Notes: generated by a model from the sequence alone, not told the origin. A stretch of DNA of 64,000 nt from Methylococcus mesophilus (GCF_026247885.1 NZ_CP110921.1:62001-126000), one strand, 5' to 3'; numbered from the stretch's first letter, positions 28,190-40,097 are shown. Program-made: numbers and translations.

Positions 28190-28890
28190 CGCTCATCGAC
28201 CCTAACGACGAGCGGCAGGCGTTCCCGCCAATCGACAGCGCATTGAAGGAGCCGAACGGTCTCCTTGCGGTCGGCGGTTCGTTGAGTTCTGCTCGCCTGG
28301 AACTCGCGTATCGGCACGGGATATTTCCCTGGTACGGCGACGGCGATCCGATTCTATGGTGGTCGCCCGACCCCCGGCTGGTGCTGTTTCCGGGAAATCT
28401 GCGGATTTCCCGGAGTCTGCGCAAGACGCTGAGTCGGCGGATATTTCAATTCAGCTTCGATCGGGCGTTTGGGGCGGTGATAGCGGCATGCGCGGAGCCG
28501 CGTGGGAAATCGGAAGGAACTTGGTTGACTGACGACATGCGGTCGGCCTACATCGATTTCCATCGCGCCGGTTTTGCACACTCTTTCGAGGCTTGGCAGG
28601 ACGGCTGTCTGGTGGGAGGGCTATATGGAGTGGCGATGGGGCGGGTCTTTTACGGAGAGTCGATGTTTCACCGAGTGACGGACGCCTCAAAGGCGGCGCT
28701 GGCGTTCGCAGTGGCCTGCCTGTCTAGCTGGAATTACCGACTGATAGATTGCCAAGTTTACACTTCGCATCTTGCCGGCCTGGGAGCTTTCACCATTCCG
28801 CGCAGCGAATTTCAGGCCTTGGTGTCCGATTATTCGCAAATGTCCGTAAATCCAGAAGCCTGGAGGCATGCGCCGGGGGAGTTTCCTTGA
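28183..28890 (+). CDS. aat: Leucyl/phenylalanyl-tRNA--protein transferase
   Basis: Aat adds Leu or Phe from aminoacyl-tRNA to proteins with N-terminal Arg or Lys, marking them for ClpS-ClpAP. The 235-residue protein shows the family block GLLAVGGSLS, YRHGIFPWY, LWWSPDPR and YGVAMGRVFYGESMFH. ATG 28183 overlaps the previous stop. The next gene (bpt) starts at its stop codon, and clpA/clpS lie nearby on the other strand. Confidence 0.96.
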   Translation: MLTLIDPNDERQAFPPIDSALKEPNGLLAVGGSLSSARLELAYRHGIFPWYGDGDPILWWSPDPRLVLFPGNLRISRSLRKTLSRRIFQFSFDRAFGAVIAACAEPRGKSEGTWLTDDMRSAYIDFHRAGFAHSFEAWQDGCLVGGLYGVAMGRVFYGESMFHRVTDASKAALAFAVACLSSWNYRLIDCQVYTSHLAGLGAFTIPRSEFQALVSDYSQMSVNPEAWRHAPGEFP

Positions 28891-29615
28891 ACCCTGAGCG
28901 CATGGAGCTTTGGACGGGCCCTGACCATCCATGCAGCTACTTGCCGGGGCGGGACGCGCGTTTTGCTTATATTTCACCGGATCGGCCGCTTTCCCCACAA
29001 AGGTACCGAGCGCTGTTGGAGCAGGGGTTCCGGCGCAGCGGGAACTGGGTGTACCGGCCCTGCTGTATCGGCTGCAGCGCCTGCGTCCCGGTGCGCCTTC
29101 CCGTGAAGGATTTTCAGTTGACTCGCGGTCAACGGCGTATTCTCAGGCGGAATGCAGACATCGAGATTCATGTTTCCGCCGCTCGCTTCGACGAACGGCA
29201 GTTTCAGCTTTATGTCCGATATCTGGCTGCGCGGCATCCACCCGACACGCCGGTCTCGCGAGACGACTATTGGTCGTTCCTGGGGAGTTCGTGGGCGGAA
29301 ACCCGCTTCGTGGAGTTTCGCTCACACTCGGAATTGCTAGGCGTTGCGGTCGTCGACCATGTGCCCGGAGCCATGTCAGCCGTCTACACCTTTTTCGACC
29401 CGGACGCCGCAGAGCGAAGTCCGGGCTCACTGGCCATCTTGTGGCAGATATTGGAGGCCCGGCGGCTGGGACGGGACTGGCTTTATCTTGGCTATTGGAT
29501 AGACGGCTGTCGCAAGATGGAATACAAGGCGAAGTACCTGCCCTTGGAGGCGCTTATCGCGGATCGATGGTGCAGATTCGAGGTGGATGAGCCCCTGCCT
29601 TCGAGCATGCTATAA
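28887..29615 (+). CDS. bpt: Aspartate/glutamate leucyltransferase
   Basis: Bpt transfers Leu to proteins starting with Asp or Glu, feeding the bacterial N-degron pathway. The 242-residue protein has the N-terminal [11 protein letters not shown] block, the Cys cluster [13 protein letters not shown] and the C-terminal [19 protein letters not shown] use TTG 28887, overlapping the aat stop, because GGGGGAG lies upstream; ATG 28902 is possible. The pairing with aat supports the function. Confidence 0.93.
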   Translation: MNPERMELWTGPDHPCSYLPGRDARFAYISPDRPLSPQRYRALLEQGFRRSGNWVYRPCCIGCSACVPVRLPVKDFQLTRGQRRILRRNADIEIHVSAARFDERQFQLYVRYLAARHPPDTPVSRDDYWSFLGSSWAETRFVEFRSHSELLGVAVVDHVPGAMSAVYTFFDPDAAERSPGSLAILWQILEARRLGRDWLYLGYWIDGCRKMEYKAKYLPLEALIADRWCRFEVDEPLPSSML

Positions 29616-29643
29616 TCTGAAAAATTTTTTACCCTGCGAACAG

Positions 29644-29862
29644 ATGTCGAAAGAAGATCATATCGAAATGGAAGGCAAGGTGATCGAAACCCTGCCGAAT
29701 ACGACTTTCCGCGTTCAACTGGATAACGGGCATGTGGTCATCGCCCATATTTCCGGAAAGATGCGGAAAAACTATATCCGGATTCTGACCGGCGACCGCG
29801 TCAAGGTCGAACTCACGCCGTACGACCTGAGCAAGGCTCGTATCACCTTCCGCCATCGCTAG
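29644..29862 (+). CDS. infA: Translation initiation factor IF-1
   Basis: The 72-residue protein is a single OB-fold ([20 protein letters not shown] and a [14 protein letters not shown] core) and matches IF-1 in length and sequence. IF-1 binds the 30S A site and supports IF-2 and IF-3. ATG 29644 sets the correct length; the in-frame upstream codons are not family sequence. It is 28 bp after bpt and convergent with clpA, 13 bp away. Confidence 0.98.
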   Translation: MSKEDHIEMEGKVIETLPNTTFRVQLDNGHVVIAHISGKMRKNYIRILTGDRVKVELTPYDLSKARITFRHR

Positions 29863-29875
29863 CGCCAGCCCGTGA

Positions 29876-32146
29876 TCACACGGGCTCGGCGGCTTTCTGG
29901 CGCGTTTCGTAGGTAAAAGTCAGCCTGTCCGCTGAAGCGCCGACGCGCACCGTACCTCCGTGTGCCAAGCGGCCGAACAGGATTTCTTCGGCCAGCGGCT
30001 TCTTGATGTTTTCCTGAATCACGCGGGCCAACGGACGGGCGCCCATTTTCGGGTCGAAGCCGTACTCGGCCAGCCACGCTCGTGCGTCCGGGTCGATGGC
30101 CAAGGCTACCTGCTTCTCGGCCAACTGGGCTTCGAGCTCGAAAATAAATTTGTCCACCACATGCCCGATCGTTTCCGTGCTGAGCGGGTTGAACTGGATG
30201 ATCGCATCGAGCCGGTTTCTGAACTCGGGCGAGAATATCCGCTCGATCGCTTTCAGGCTGTCCGTCGAGTGGTCTTGCAGTGTGAACCCTATCGACGGAC
30301 GGGTCCCCTCGAAGGCGCCGGCATTGGTCGTCATGACCAGGATGATGTTGCGGAAATCTGCCTTGCGACCGTTGTTGTCTGTCAGCGTACCGTGATCCAT
30401 CACCTGTAGAAGCAGGTTGAAGACGTCAGGGTGCGCTTTTTCGATCTCGTCGAGCAACAGCACTGCGTGCGGATGCTTGTTGATGGCTTCGGTCAGGAGG
30501 CCGCCCTGGTCGAACCCTACATAGCCCGGCGGTGCGCCGATCAGTCGCGACACGGTATGTCGCTCCATGTATTCGGACATGTCGAAGCGGATCAGCTCTA
30601 CGCCGAGCATATGGGAAAGCTGGCGTGTCACCTCGGTCTTGCCTACGCCGGTAGGGCCGGCCAAGAGGAATGAGCCGATAGGCTTCTGGCCGTCGCGTAG
30701 CCCGGCGCGGGACAGCTTGATGGCCGAGGATAATGCGGAAATGGCCTCATCCTGGCCGAAGACCAGCATCTTGAGGTTGGATTCCAGATCGCGCAATTTT
30801 TCCTTGTCGTTTGCCGACACGGTCTTGGCGGGAATCCGCGCGATTTTCGAAACGATGTCCTCGATATCGACCGTGCCGATGGTCTTTTTGCGGCGCGAGG
30901 GAGGCAGCAGGCGCTGGTTCGCTCCCGCCTCGTCGATGACGTCGATCGCCTTGTCGGGGAGATGGCGGTCGTTGATATACCGGTCTGACAACTCCACCGC
31001 AGTGCGAAGTGCAGCGAGGGAATATTTGACGTCATGGTGCTGTTCGAACCGTGTCTTCAGTCCTTTGAGAATCTGGTAGGTTTCTTCGACCGATGGTTCG
31101 GGTACATCAATTTTCTGGAAGCGGCGGGCGAGCGCACGGTCCTTCTCGAAGATGCCGCGGTATTCCTGGTAGGTTGTCGAACCGATGCAGCGCAATTCGC
31201 CCGAGGCCAGGACCGGCTTGATCAGATTGGACGCATCCATCACTCCTCCCGAGGCAGAGCCAGCGCCGATGATGGTGTGGATCTCGTCGATGAACAGGAT
31301 TGCGTTCGGCTCTTTCTTGAGTTGTGCCAGGAGCGACTTCAGGCGCTTCTCGAAATCGCCGCGGTACTTGGTTCCCGCCACCAAGCTGCCGAGATCCAGC
31401 GAATAGATCGTGCTGTCCTTGAGCACTTCAGGCACGTCGTTTTCGACGATTTTCTTCGCCAGACCTTCGGCGATGGCAGTCTTGCCCACCCCGGCTTCGC
31501 CGACGAACAGCGGATTGTTCTTCCTTCTACGGCATAGCACCTGGACGGTGCGTTCCAGTTCGTCCTTGCGGCCGATGAGGGGGTCGATTTTCCCGCGCCG
31601 GGCGGATTCGTTAAGGTTGGTGGCGAACTTTTCGAGCGGGTTGGCGCTGCCTCCGCTTTCGGTGTCGTCGGCTTCGGATGCGGCGCCCCTCGATGCGCCT
31701 TCAGCTTCATCCCGCACCTTGGAGATGCCATGAGAAATGAAGTTCACCACGTCAAGGCGGGTGATGTCCTGTTTGTGCAGCAGGTAAACGGCGTGCGAGT
31801 CCTGTTCGCTGAAGATCGCGACCAGGACGTTGGCACCGGTGACCTCCTTTTTCCCGGAGGATTGCACGTGGAAGGCCGCGCGCTGGAGTACCCGCTGGAA
31901 ACCCAGCGTAGGCTGGGTGTCGCGCTTGACGCCAGCCGGAATCAGTGGCGTGGTCTCATCCAGGAATTCGTTCAATTCGGTGCGTAGCAGGTCAAGATTG
32001 CCGCCGCAGGCTCGCAGGACTTCAATGGCGGCGCCGTTGTCGAGCATAGCCAGCAGCAGGTGCTCCACGGTGATGAACTCATGGCGCTTCTCGTATGCTG
32101 TACGGAAGGCTGAATTCAGTGATTGTTCGAGTTCTTTGCTCAACAT
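29876..32146 (-). CDS. clpA: ATP-dependent Clp protease ATP-binding subunit ClpA
   Basis: ClpA is a AAA+ unfoldase that feeds substrates to ClpP. The 756-residue protein has the double Clp-N domain, NBD1 with Walker A GEAGVGKT, NBD2 with GPTGVGKTE, and the ClpP-docking loop RPSIGFTLQD (IGF tripeptide). ATG 32146 gives the family length; codons upstream in frame are the clpS shadow. It follows clpS by 29 bp. Confidence 0.97.
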   Translation of the reverse strand: MLSKELEQSLNSAFRTAYEKRHEFITVEHLLLAMLDNGAAIEVLRACGGNLDLLRTELNEFLDETTPLIPAGVKRDTQPTLGFQRVLQRAAFHVQSSGKKEVTGANVLVAIFSEQDSHAVYLLHKQDITRLDVVNFISHGISKVRDEAEGASRGAASEADDTESGGSANPLEKFATNLNESARRGKIDPLIGRKDELERTVQVLCRRRKNNPLFVGEAGVGKTAIAEGLAKKIVENDVPEVLKDSTIYSLDLGSLVAGTKYRGDFEKRLKSLLAQLKKEPNAILFIDEIHTIIGAGSASGGVMDASNLIKPVLASGELRCIGSTTYQEYRGIFEKDRALARRFQKIDVPEPSVEETYQILKGLKTRFEQHHDVKYSLAALRTAVELSDRYINDRHLPDKAIDVIDEAGANQRLLPPSRRKKTIGTVDIEDIVSKIARIPAKTVSANDKEKLRDLESNLKMLVFGQDEAISALSSAIKLSRAGLRDGQKPIGSFLLAGPTGVGKTEVTRQLSHMLGVELIRFDMSEYMERHTVSRLIGAPPGYVGFDQGGLLTEAINKHPHAVLLLDEIEKAHPDVFNLLLQVMDHGTLTDNNGRKADFRNIILVMTTNAGAFEGTRPSIGFTLQDHSTDSLKAIERIFSPEFRNRLDAIIQFNPLSTETIGHVVDKFIFELEAQLAEKQVALAIDPDARAWLAEYGFDPKMGARPLARVIQENIKKPLAEEILFGRLAHGGTVRVGASADRLTFTYETRQKAAEPV

Positions 32147-32175
32147 AGCGGAACCTGCTCGAGACTGGTGAAAAA

Positions 32176-32496
32176 TTACGCTTCTTCCATGGTGCAGAGG
32201 AGAGGATGCTGGTTCTGGCGCGCATGGGCATTCACCTGCTGTACCTTGGTTTCCGCCACATCCTTGGAAAATACCCCGCACACCCCCACGCCCCGCGTGT
32301 GAACATGCAGCATTACCTGCGTCGCTTTCTCTCCGTTCATGCCGAAAAACTGTATCAGTACCTGAACGACGAACTCCATCGGGGTGAAATCATCATTCAA
32401 CAGCATGACTTTGTACAGCGGTGGGCGCTTGACTTTCGGTTGGGCTTCCTGGAGCGCCAACCCGTCGCCCGAGCCGTGATCCGATTCCTGAGACAT
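32176..32496 (-). CDS. clpS: ATP-dependent Clp protease adaptor ClpS
   Basis: ClpS recognises N-degrons (N-terminal Leu, Phe, Tyr, Trp) and hands them to ClpA. The 106-residue protein has the core [19 protein letters not shown] and [20 protein letters not shown]. It precedes clpA in the same direction, and the aminoacyl transferases aat and bpt are 2.5-4 kb away. Confidence 0.97.
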   Translation of the reverse strand: MSQESDHGSGDGLALQEAQPKVKRPPLYKVMLLNDDFTPMEFVVQVLIQFFGMNGEKATQVMLHVHTRGVGVCGVFSKDVAETKVQQVNAHARQNQHPLLCTMEEA

Positions 32497-32579
32497 CTGT
32501 CCGTCGTTCCCACGAGAAAATGTTTGTCTTTGCTATGAATATGGGCCGAAATTTCCCGAGATCAAGCCAGCGGGCACCG

Positions 32580-33329
32580 TCAGCACCGCCGGAGCGCATC
32601 CCTCTGGTCCAGATAGGGCAACTGCCGCGGGAGGATCCACATTTCGTACATCGAGACCACCCACATGAACACGAAAGCCATCGCGAGGCCCCCGCCGCCC
32701 ATGACGACGAGAAGGGCGAAATGGCGGTCGAGTTTCGTAAGCCACCAGGACGCGATGTCCAGCAACAGGAAAATATACGGCATGAGGATGGCCGAGCATT
32801 TGAGCTTGCAGGGTACTCCGGAAGCTAAGGCGAAAATCATGCCGACGAACATGAAAATGAAAGCGATGCCGAACATGTGAATGTGCGACACCCGCGTCAA
32901 TGACGAAAAAGTTGCGCCTTCGTCCGACTGTGCCCGCGCCTTGACGCTGTCGTAGCGGGTGAAATCCGGCAAGCCGCTGTCGGCATTGTGACAAACGGTA
33001 CAATGCGCTTCGAACAGCGGCCTGATCTGCCTGGTGTAAGCGTTTTCGTCGGCACCGTCCCGAACCCATTGGATAATCTGAAACCGTACCGCGTCCGGCG
33101 CATTGGCCTTCATCGAGCCGTTGAGCTTAGCCTCCAGCACCGAGCCCGAGCGGTTGCCGTAATAGCTGTAGACGATATCCTCGATTGACAGTCCGAACTT
33201 GCCATCGGCCATGCCATGCGTAAATAAGATCTGCACCATCGCCAAGCCGTAGCCGATTGCGACGACGATCAAATAACCGGAAAATAACAACTTGATCGAT
33301 GTGCCCAAGTTGCTCAAGTTCAGCGGCAT
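32580..33329 (-). CDS. Membrane-anchored c-type cytochrome with four predicted membrane helices
   Basis: The 249-residue protein has one N-terminal membrane helix (about 10-35), a periplasmic segment with a single heme motif CTVCH in RPLFEAHCTVCHNADSG, then three more helices beginning SHIHMFGIAFIFMFVGM with conserved-looking His residues. It looks like a membrane cytochrome that could interact with quinone or the respiratory chain, but I do not recognise a characterised family. ATG 33329 follows GGGAG; a GTG at 33344 is in frame but lacks a ribosome site. Confidence 0.75.
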   Translation of the reverse strand: MPLNLSNLGTSIKLLFSGYLIVVAIGYGLAMVQILFTHGMADGKFGLSIEDIVYSYYGNRSGSVLEAKLNGSMKANAPDAVRFQIIQWVRDGADENAYTRQIRPLFEAHCTVCHNADSGLPDFTRYDSVKARAQSDEGATFSSLTRVSHIHMFGIAFIFMFVGMIFALASGVPCKLKCSAILMPYIFLLLDIASWWLTKLDRHFALLVVMGGGGLAMAFVFMWVVSMYEMWILPRQLPYLDQRDALRRC

Positions 33330-33438
33330 TCCCGCGGCTCCCACGAATCATCACGAACTTTGCAGGTGAATCCTGCGTCTTAACGGCTTAATAACATACG
33401 CGAATTGACAACTCAATTCGCTTCCAACTGAAAACAGT

Positions 33439-33915
33439 ATGCAAAATTTGGAAACCCCGGCGGACGGCCGTCCTCGGGTCACGGTAGCCGCCGTCATCGA
33501 ACGCGATGGCCGTTTTCTATGCGTGGAGGAACGCGCCGGTGTCTCCTCTGAACTCGTCATCAACCAGCCGGCGGGCCACGTCGAAGCGGCGGAGTCCGTG
33601 GTCGAGGCGGCCGTCCGCGAAACCCTTGAAGAAACCGGCTGGCGCTTGGTGCCCGAGGCGGTGACCGGTATCTATCTCTGGCGCCATCCGGAATCTGGCA
33701 GGAGCTTCCTGCGCATCGCCATTACCGGGAGCGCTTCGGCGCCTGAGGGCGAGGTGCGGCTGGACGAGGGCATCGAGCGGGCGGTATGGCTGAGCCGGGA
33801 GGAACTGCTGCGCGAACGGGAGCGCCACCGCAGTCCGCTGGTGTTGCACACGGTGGAGGACTACCTCCGCGGCGAGCGGCATCCGCTCAGCCTCCTGAAG
33901 CACATGCTCGGCTGA
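33439..33915 (+). CDS. nudJ: Nudix hydrolase, NudJ type
   Basis: The 158-residue protein carries a complete Nudix box, [20 protein letters not shown] plus TGW, which binds the metal for diphosphate hydrolysis. NudJ acts on HMP-PP and nucleoside tri/diphosphates. It ends 8 bp before mnmA, the same order as in E. coli, which supports the NudJ call over other Nudix families. Confidence 0.9.
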   Translation: MQNLETPADGRPRVTVAAVIERDGRFLCVEERAGVSSELVINQPAGHVEAAESVVEAAVRETLEETGWRLVPEAVTGIYLWRHPESGRSFLRIAITGSASAPEGEVRLDEGIERAVWLSREELLRERERHRSPLVLHTVEDYLRGERHPLSLLKHMLG

Positions 33916-33922
33916 GACGGAC

Positions 33923-35038
33923 ATGAAGCCGCATGTGATCGTTGGCATGTCGGGCGGGGTGGATTCGTCCGTCACGGCTTTGCTGCTGCTCCAGCAGGGC
34001 TATCGCGTCAGTGGCCTATTCATGAAGAACTGGGAGGAGGATGACGGGACCGACTACTGCACGGCGGTACAGGATTTCGCCGACGCCAGGCAGGTGTGCG
34101 AGCGTTTAGGGATCGAACTGCATGCGGTGAATTTCGCCGCGGAATATTGGGACGACGTGTTCGAGGTGTTCCTGAGCGAATACCGGGCCGGCCGGACGCC
34201 GAACCCCGACATCCTCTGCAACAAGCAGATCAAGTTCAAGGCCTTCCTCGATTATGCCGAAGACCTGGGCGCCGACCTGATCGCCATGGGCCATTACGCC
34301 CGCGTGGTGGAGGAGGGCGGTCGGTTTCAACTCCTCAAGGGGCGCGACGCCGGCAAGGACCAGAGCTATTTCCTTTACACGCTGCAGCAGGAGCAGCTCG
34401 CCCGCACCTTATTTCCGCTGGGCGAGTTGCACAAGACCGAGGTGCGTGCGCTGGCCACACAGGCCGGTTTCGCCAACGACGCCAAGAAGGACAGCACCGG
34501 CATCTGTTTCATCGGCGAGCGGCGCTTCAAAGACTTTCTGGAACGGTATATGCCCGCCCAGCCGGGCGAGATTCGCACGCCGGAAGGCATACTGCTCGGC
34601 CGCCACGACGGCCTGATGTACTACACGCTGGGCCAGCGTTCCGGCCTCGGCATTGGCGGCACCAAGGACGGCGGACAGGAGCCTTGGTATGTACTGGACA
34701 AGGATCTGGCCAACAACGTGCTGGTGGTGGGGCAAGGCCACGATCATCCGCTGCTCTACCGGGAAGGACTGGAGGCCGGCCGGCTCGACTGGGTCGACGG
34801 CTCCGGCCCCGCCGCCGGCGAGGCGCTGCGCTGCGCCGCCAAGATCCGCTACCGCCAGAGCGACCAGGATTGCCGTATCCGCATCATCGGCGAAGACCGC
34901 CTGGAGGTCGTGTTCGACCGGCCCCAGCGCGCCGTCACTCCCGGCCAGTCGGTCGTGTTTTACCAGGGCGACCGCTGCCTCGGCGGCGGCGTTATCGACC
35001 TGACCTTCAATACGGCTTCGAAGGCCGAAGCCGCGTAA
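33923..35038 (+). CDS. mnmA: tRNA 2-thiouridylase MnmA
   Basis: MnmA makes the 2-thio group of U34 in tRNAs for Lys, Glu and Gln. The 371-residue protein has the PP-loop [10 protein letters not shown], the nucleophilic Cys in [12 protein letters not shown] and the persulfide-carrying Cys in [10 protein letters not shown]. Length is normal. It follows nudJ and precedes purB by 23 bp. Confidence 0.97.
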   Translation: MKPHVIVGMSGGVDSSVTALLLLQQGYRVSGLFMKNWEEDDGTDYCTAVQDFADARQVCERLGIELHAVNFAAEYWDDVFEVFLSEYRAGRTPNPDILCNKQIKFKAFLDYAEDLGADLIAMGHYARVVEEGGRFQLLKGRDAGKDQSYFLYTLQQEQLARTLFPLGELHKTEVRALATQAGFANDAKKDSTGICFIGERRFKDFLERYMPAQPGEIRTPEGILLGRHDGLMYYTLGQRSGLGIGGTKDGGQEPWYVLDKDLANNVLVVGQGHDHPLLYREGLEAGRLDWVDGSGPAAGEALRCAAKIRYRQSDQDCRIRIIGEDRLEVVFDRPQRAVTPGQSVVFYQGDRCLGGGVIDLTFNTASKAEAA

Positions 35039-35052
35039 GACTTAAGAGCTAA

Positions 35053-36423
<1,371 letters not shown>

Positions 36424-36427
36424 GCCC

Positions 36428-37054
36428 ATGTCCGCATTCCGATACCTGTTCGCACTGCCTCTGCTGTTCTTAGGGTTCGCCGCCTCGGCGGAGGTCACGC
36501 CGCAGAGCCGGCTGAAGACCTTCCTCGATTCCGCCCGCACCCTGCAGGCCGAGTTCACCCAGGTCCAGCTCGACGAAAGCGGGCGGCCCAAGCAGGAGAG
36601 CAAGGGTACCTTCTATCTGCAGCGGCCCGGCAAGTTCCGCTGGGACTACGCCAAGCCTTATCACCAGGAAATCGTGTCCGCCGGCGGCAGGGTCTGGTTC
36701 TATGACGTCGATCTGGAGCAGGTCACGGCGAAGAGGCTCGGCCAGGCCGTGGGCTCGACGCCGGCACTGCTGCTGAGCGGCGAGATGGCGCTGGAGGACA
36801 ACTTCACCATCGAGGACCAGGGCGCAGACGAAGGCATGTTCTGGATCAAACTGGTGCCCAAGTCGGAAGAGGGCGGATTCCGCTACGTACTGATCGGGCT
36901 TGAGGGCGACAAGCTCGCCGGCATGGAGCTGAGCGACAATTTCGGCCAGTTGACCCGCATCTATTTCTCCAATCTCCGGACCGGCGTTGCGCTGGATCCC
37001 AAGCTGTTCCAGTTCAGCCCGCCGGCCGGGGTGGACGTGTTCGAGGACAAGTAG
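36428..37054 (+). CDS. lolA: Outer-membrane lipoprotein carrier protein LolA
   Basis: LolA shuttles lipoproteins through the periplasm from LolCDE to LolB. The 208-residue precursor has a signal peptide ending ASA-EV and the LolA fold (LQAEFTQVQLDESG, GKFRWDYAKPY, DPKLFQFSPPAGVDV). ATG 36428 is 4 bp after the purB stop. It is followed by rarA, a common lolA-rarA arrangement. Confidence 0.95.
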   Translation: MSAFRYLFALPLLFLGFAASAEVTPQSRLKTFLDSARTLQAEFTQVQLDESGRPKQESKGTFYLQRPGKFRWDYAKPYHQEIVSAGGRVWFYDVDLEQVTAKRLGQAVGSTPALLLSGEMALEDNFTIEDQGADEGMFWIKLVPKSEEGGFRYVLIGLEGDKLAGMELSDNFGQLTRIYFSNLRTGVALDPKLFQFSPPAGVDVFEDK

Positions 37055-37060
37055 CCTGCG

Positions 37061-38368
37061 GTGTTTGCAGATATCTCCCAGCCGCTGGCCGACCGGCTGC
37101 GTCCCCGGACGCTGGACGAGTACATCGGCCAGACCCATCTCATCAATCCGGGCCGGCCCCTGTACGAATCGATCCGGCGCGGCCGCATCCATTCGATGAT
37201 TTTCTGGGGTCCGCCTGGTACCGGCAAGACGACCCTGGCGCGGCTGGTCGCCCGCCATGCCGACGCCGAGTTCCTGTCGGTCTCGGCGGTGCTGTCGGGG
37301 GTGAAGGAAATCCGCGAAGCATTGGCGCAGGCGGCGAAATTCAAAGCCGCCGGACGCAGCGCCATCCTGTTCGTCGACGAGGTGCACCGCTTCAACAAGT
37401 CGCAGCAAGACGCGTTCCTGGCCCACGTCGAGGACGGCACGGTGAGCTTCATCGGCGCCACCACCGAAAATCCCTCGTTCGAGGTCAACAGCGCCTTGCT
37501 GTCGCGGGCCCGGGTGTATGTACTGAAGGCACTGGCCGAGGCCGATTTGCTGGGCGTCATCGAGCGCGCGTTGTCGGATACGGATCGGGGCCTGGGCCGG
37601 CAGGGGTTGGACATGCCCGAGCCGGTGCGCTTGGCCTACGTCCGCGCCGCCGACGGCGACGCCCGGCGCTTGTTGAACCTGCTGGAAATCACTGCGGACC
37701 TGCTGGACGAGGGGCAGACCACGGTGAGCGAGGAGATCGCCCACCAGGTCCTGTCGTCGGGAAGCACGCGCCGCTTCGACAAGCAGGGCGAGGAGTTCTA
37801 CAACCAGATTTCCGCCTTGCACAAATCGGTGCGCGGCAGTTCGCCCGATGCCGCGCTGTATTGGCTGTGCCGGATGCTGGACGGCGGCTGCGATCCGCTC
37901 TATCTGGCCCGGCGCCTGGTCAGGATCGCCTCGGAGGACATCGGCAACGCCGACCCCAAGGCGCTGGAACTGTGCCTGAACGCCTGGGCTGCCCAGGAGC
38001 GCCTGGGCAGCCCGGAAGGCGAGCTGGCCCTGGCGCAGGCGGTGGCCTATCTGGCGGTCGCCCCCAAGAGCAACGCGGTCTACGAGGCTTACAAGGCCGC
38101 CCGTGCCGATGCCGCCCAGTCCGGCAGCCTGCCGGTACCCCTGCATCTGCGTAACGCGCCGACCGGGCTGATGAAGAGCCTGGATTACGGCACGGAATAC
38201 CGCTACGCGCACGACTACGCCGACGCCTATGTGCCGGGCGAAAACTATTTCCCCGACGAGCTGGGGCGGCGGGAGTATTACCGGCCGGTCAACCGCGGCA
38301 TGGAGATCAAGATCGCCGAGAAGCTGGAGCGCCTCAAGACCCTGGACAAGGAGGCAGGCAAGCGGTGA
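37061..38368 (+). CDS. rarA: Replication-associated recombination protein A
   Basis: RarA (MgsA) is a AAA+ ATPase acting at stalled forks, related to clamp-loader subunits. The 435-residue protein has Walker A GPPGTGKTT, Walker B ILFVDEVHRFNK, sensor IGATTENPSFEVN and the C-terminal tetramerisation domain. GTG 37061 lies 6 bp after lolA. Its stop overlaps the birA start by 4 nt. Confidence 0.95.
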   Translation: MFADISQPLADRLRPRTLDEYIGQTHLINPGRPLYESIRRGRIHSMIFWGPPGTGKTTLARLVARHADAEFLSVSAVLSGVKEIREALAQAAKFKAAGRSAILFVDEVHRFNKSQQDAFLAHVEDGTVSFIGATTENPSFEVNSALLSRARVYVLKALAEADLLGVIERALSDTDRGLGRQGLDMPEPVRLAYVRAADGDARRLLNLLEITADLLDEGQTTVSEEIAHQVLSSGSTRRFDKQGEEFYNQISALHKSVRGSSPDAALYWLCRMLDGGCDPLYLARRLVRIASEDIGNADPKALELCLNAWAAQERLGSPEGELALAQAVAYLAVAPKSNAVYEAYKAARADAAQSGSLPVPLHLRNAPTGLMKSLDYGTEYRYAHDYADAYVPGENYFPDELGRREYYRPVNRGMEIKIAEKLERLKTLDKEAGKR

Positions 38369-39360
38369 GCGCTGCCGCCAGCCTTTCTCCGGCTTCCCGA
38401 AGCCTGCTGACGCTGCTGGCGGACGGCGGTTTCCATTCCGGCGCGGCCATCGCGGCGAGCGCCGGTTGCAGCCGCGCCGGCATTTGGAAGCGCATCGAGG
38501 AATTGCGCGCCCTGGGGGTGGAAGTACACGCCGTTCCCGGCACGGGCTACCGCCTGGCGCATCCGCTGGAGCTGCTGGACGGAGAAACGATCGCGGGCGC
38601 CTTGACCGGCGCGGCCGCGGAATCCGTCGGCGGCTTTGAAATTCATCATCAGCTCGATTCCACCAACAGCCATCTGATGCGCCGGGCCGCCGAGGGCGCG
38701 CCCACCGGTACCGTCTGCCTGGCCGAGCGGCAGACCGCGGGCAAGGGGCGGATCGGGCGGGACTGGGTGTCGCCGCTGTCCGGCAACGTCTATCTCTCGC
38801 TGCTGTGGCGGTTCAGCAGGGCCGGGTTTTCCGGGCTCAGCCTCGCAGTGGGCGTGGCCGTCGTACGGGCCTTGCGGGCACAGGGCATCGCCGATCCGGC
38901 GCTCAAATGGCCGAACGACATCCTGTGGTCGCGCCGCAAGCTGGGCGGCATCCTGATCGAGGTGACGGGCGAGGCCAACGGCCAGTATGCCGTGGTGATC
39001 GGGATCGGCCTCAACGTGAATCTGCCTGACCGCCACGCCGGGGCGATCGACCAGGACTGGATCGACCTGGCGCGAATTCCGGGGGGCGCGGGCGTATCGC
39101 GCAATCGGCTGATCGCCGAAATGCTCAACGAATTGGCACCGATGCTGGCGGATTACGAAACGACCGGGCTTGCGCCGTATCTCGACGAATGGCGCCGCTA
39201 CCACGGCTTCGAAGGCGCGCAGGCCAGCGTGCAGCAGGGCAACTGGGTGCGGACGGGCCGGATCGTCGGCGTCTCCGCGGAAGGCCTGCTGATGCTGGTG
39301 TGCGAGGACGGCAAAGTCCGCGAATTCGCATCCGGCGACGTGCGGGTGAGGCCGCTGTGA
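38365..39360 (+). CDS. birA: Bifunctional biotin--protein ligase / biotin operon repressor
   Basis: BirA biotinylates the AccB carrier, and the N-terminal helix-turn-helix (first 60 residues, [20 protein letters not shown]) suggests it also represses biotin genes. The ligase domain contains [12 protein letters not shown] and LKWPNDILW, with the C-terminal SH3-like domain. Start GTG 38365 overlaps the rarA stop; its stop overlaps the coaX start. No biotin synthesis genes are in the window, though accA is. Confidence 0.95.
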   Translation: MSAAASLSPASRSLLTLLADGGFHSGAAIAASAGCSRAGIWKRIEELRALGVEVHAVPGTGYRLAHPLELLDGETIAGALTGAAAESVGGFEIHHQLDSTNSHLMRRAAEGAPTGTVCLAERQTAGKGRIGRDWVSPLSGNVYLSLLWRFSRAGFSGLSLAVGVAVVRALRAQGIADPALKWPNDILWSRRKLGGILIEVTGEANGQYAVVIGIGLNVNLPDRHAGAIDQDWIDLARIPGGAGVSRNRLIAEMLNELAPMLADYETTGLAPYLDEWRRYHGFEGAQASVQQGNWVRTGRIVGVSAEGLLMLVCEDGKVREFASGDVRVRPL

Positions 39361-40097
39361 AGCTGCTGATCGACATCGGCAACTCGCGGGTGAAATGGGC
39401 GAGGTCCGAGCCGGGACAGTGCGTCTTTGGCGGGGCCTTTGCCACGGATGCATTCAGCCTGGTGGACGCGTGCGAACGTCAGATGGCGGAGCTGGCGCGG
39501 CCGGAGGCCGTGCTGGCATCCAACGTTGCCGGCGAACGGGTGGGCGAGGTGCTCGCGGGTTGGATGTCGGCCCGCTGGGGCGTGCCGGTCCGCTTCGTAC
39601 GCAGCGAGGCCTCGGCCCTTGGAGTCGTCAACGCCTATGTGAACCCTGCCCAATTGGGCGTCGATCGTTGGCTCGGCCTGATCGGAGCCTGGCGGATACG
39701 TCGAGATGCCTGCTGCATCGTCAGCGCCGGCACCGCCTTGACCGTCGACTTGCTGGACGCGGAGGGCAGGCACCGGGGCGGTGTGATCGGCCCCGGTTTG
39801 GCGATGATGCGTACCGCCCTCGCGTCCCTGGAGGCCTTGGGGGGAGCGGCGGAAAGCGGGGATGGCTTTTTCTGCAACAGCACCGGGCTCGCGCTGTCCA
39901 GCGGCATTCTCCATTCCGCCGTGGGTTTGATACGGGAGTCCTTGGGCCGGGCGGCAGCGCTCCTGGGGGCCGAGCCCGAACTGGTGCTGAGCGGCGGCGA
40001 TGCCGAAACGCTCCGCCCTCACATCGAGGCTCCGGTCCGGCTGGTGCCCCACCTCGTCCTTGAAGGTTTGCACGCCTTAGCAGAGCGATCGACATGA
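39357..40097 (+). CDS. coaX: Type III pantothenate kinase
   Basis: CoaX phosphorylates pantothenate, the first step to coenzyme A. The 246-residue protein has the ASKHA-fold phosphate motif [12 protein letters not shown] and the conserved [12 protein letters not shown] and [13 protein letters not shown] blocks. GTG 39357 overlaps the birA stop by 4 nt, and birA-coaX adjacency is frequent. It overlaps the next gene by 4 nt. Confidence 0.95.
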   Translation: MKLLIDIGNSRVKWARSEPGQCVFGGAFATDAFSLVDACERQMAELARPEAVLASNVAGERVGEVLAGWMSARWGVPVRFVRSEASALGVVNAYVNPAQLGVDRWLGLIGAWRIRRDACCIVSAGTALTVDLLDAEGRHRGGVIGPGLAMMRTALASLEALGGAAESGDGFFCNSTGLALSSGILHSAVGLIRESLGRAAALLGAEPELVLSGGDAETLRPHIEAPVRLVPHLVLEGLHALAERST

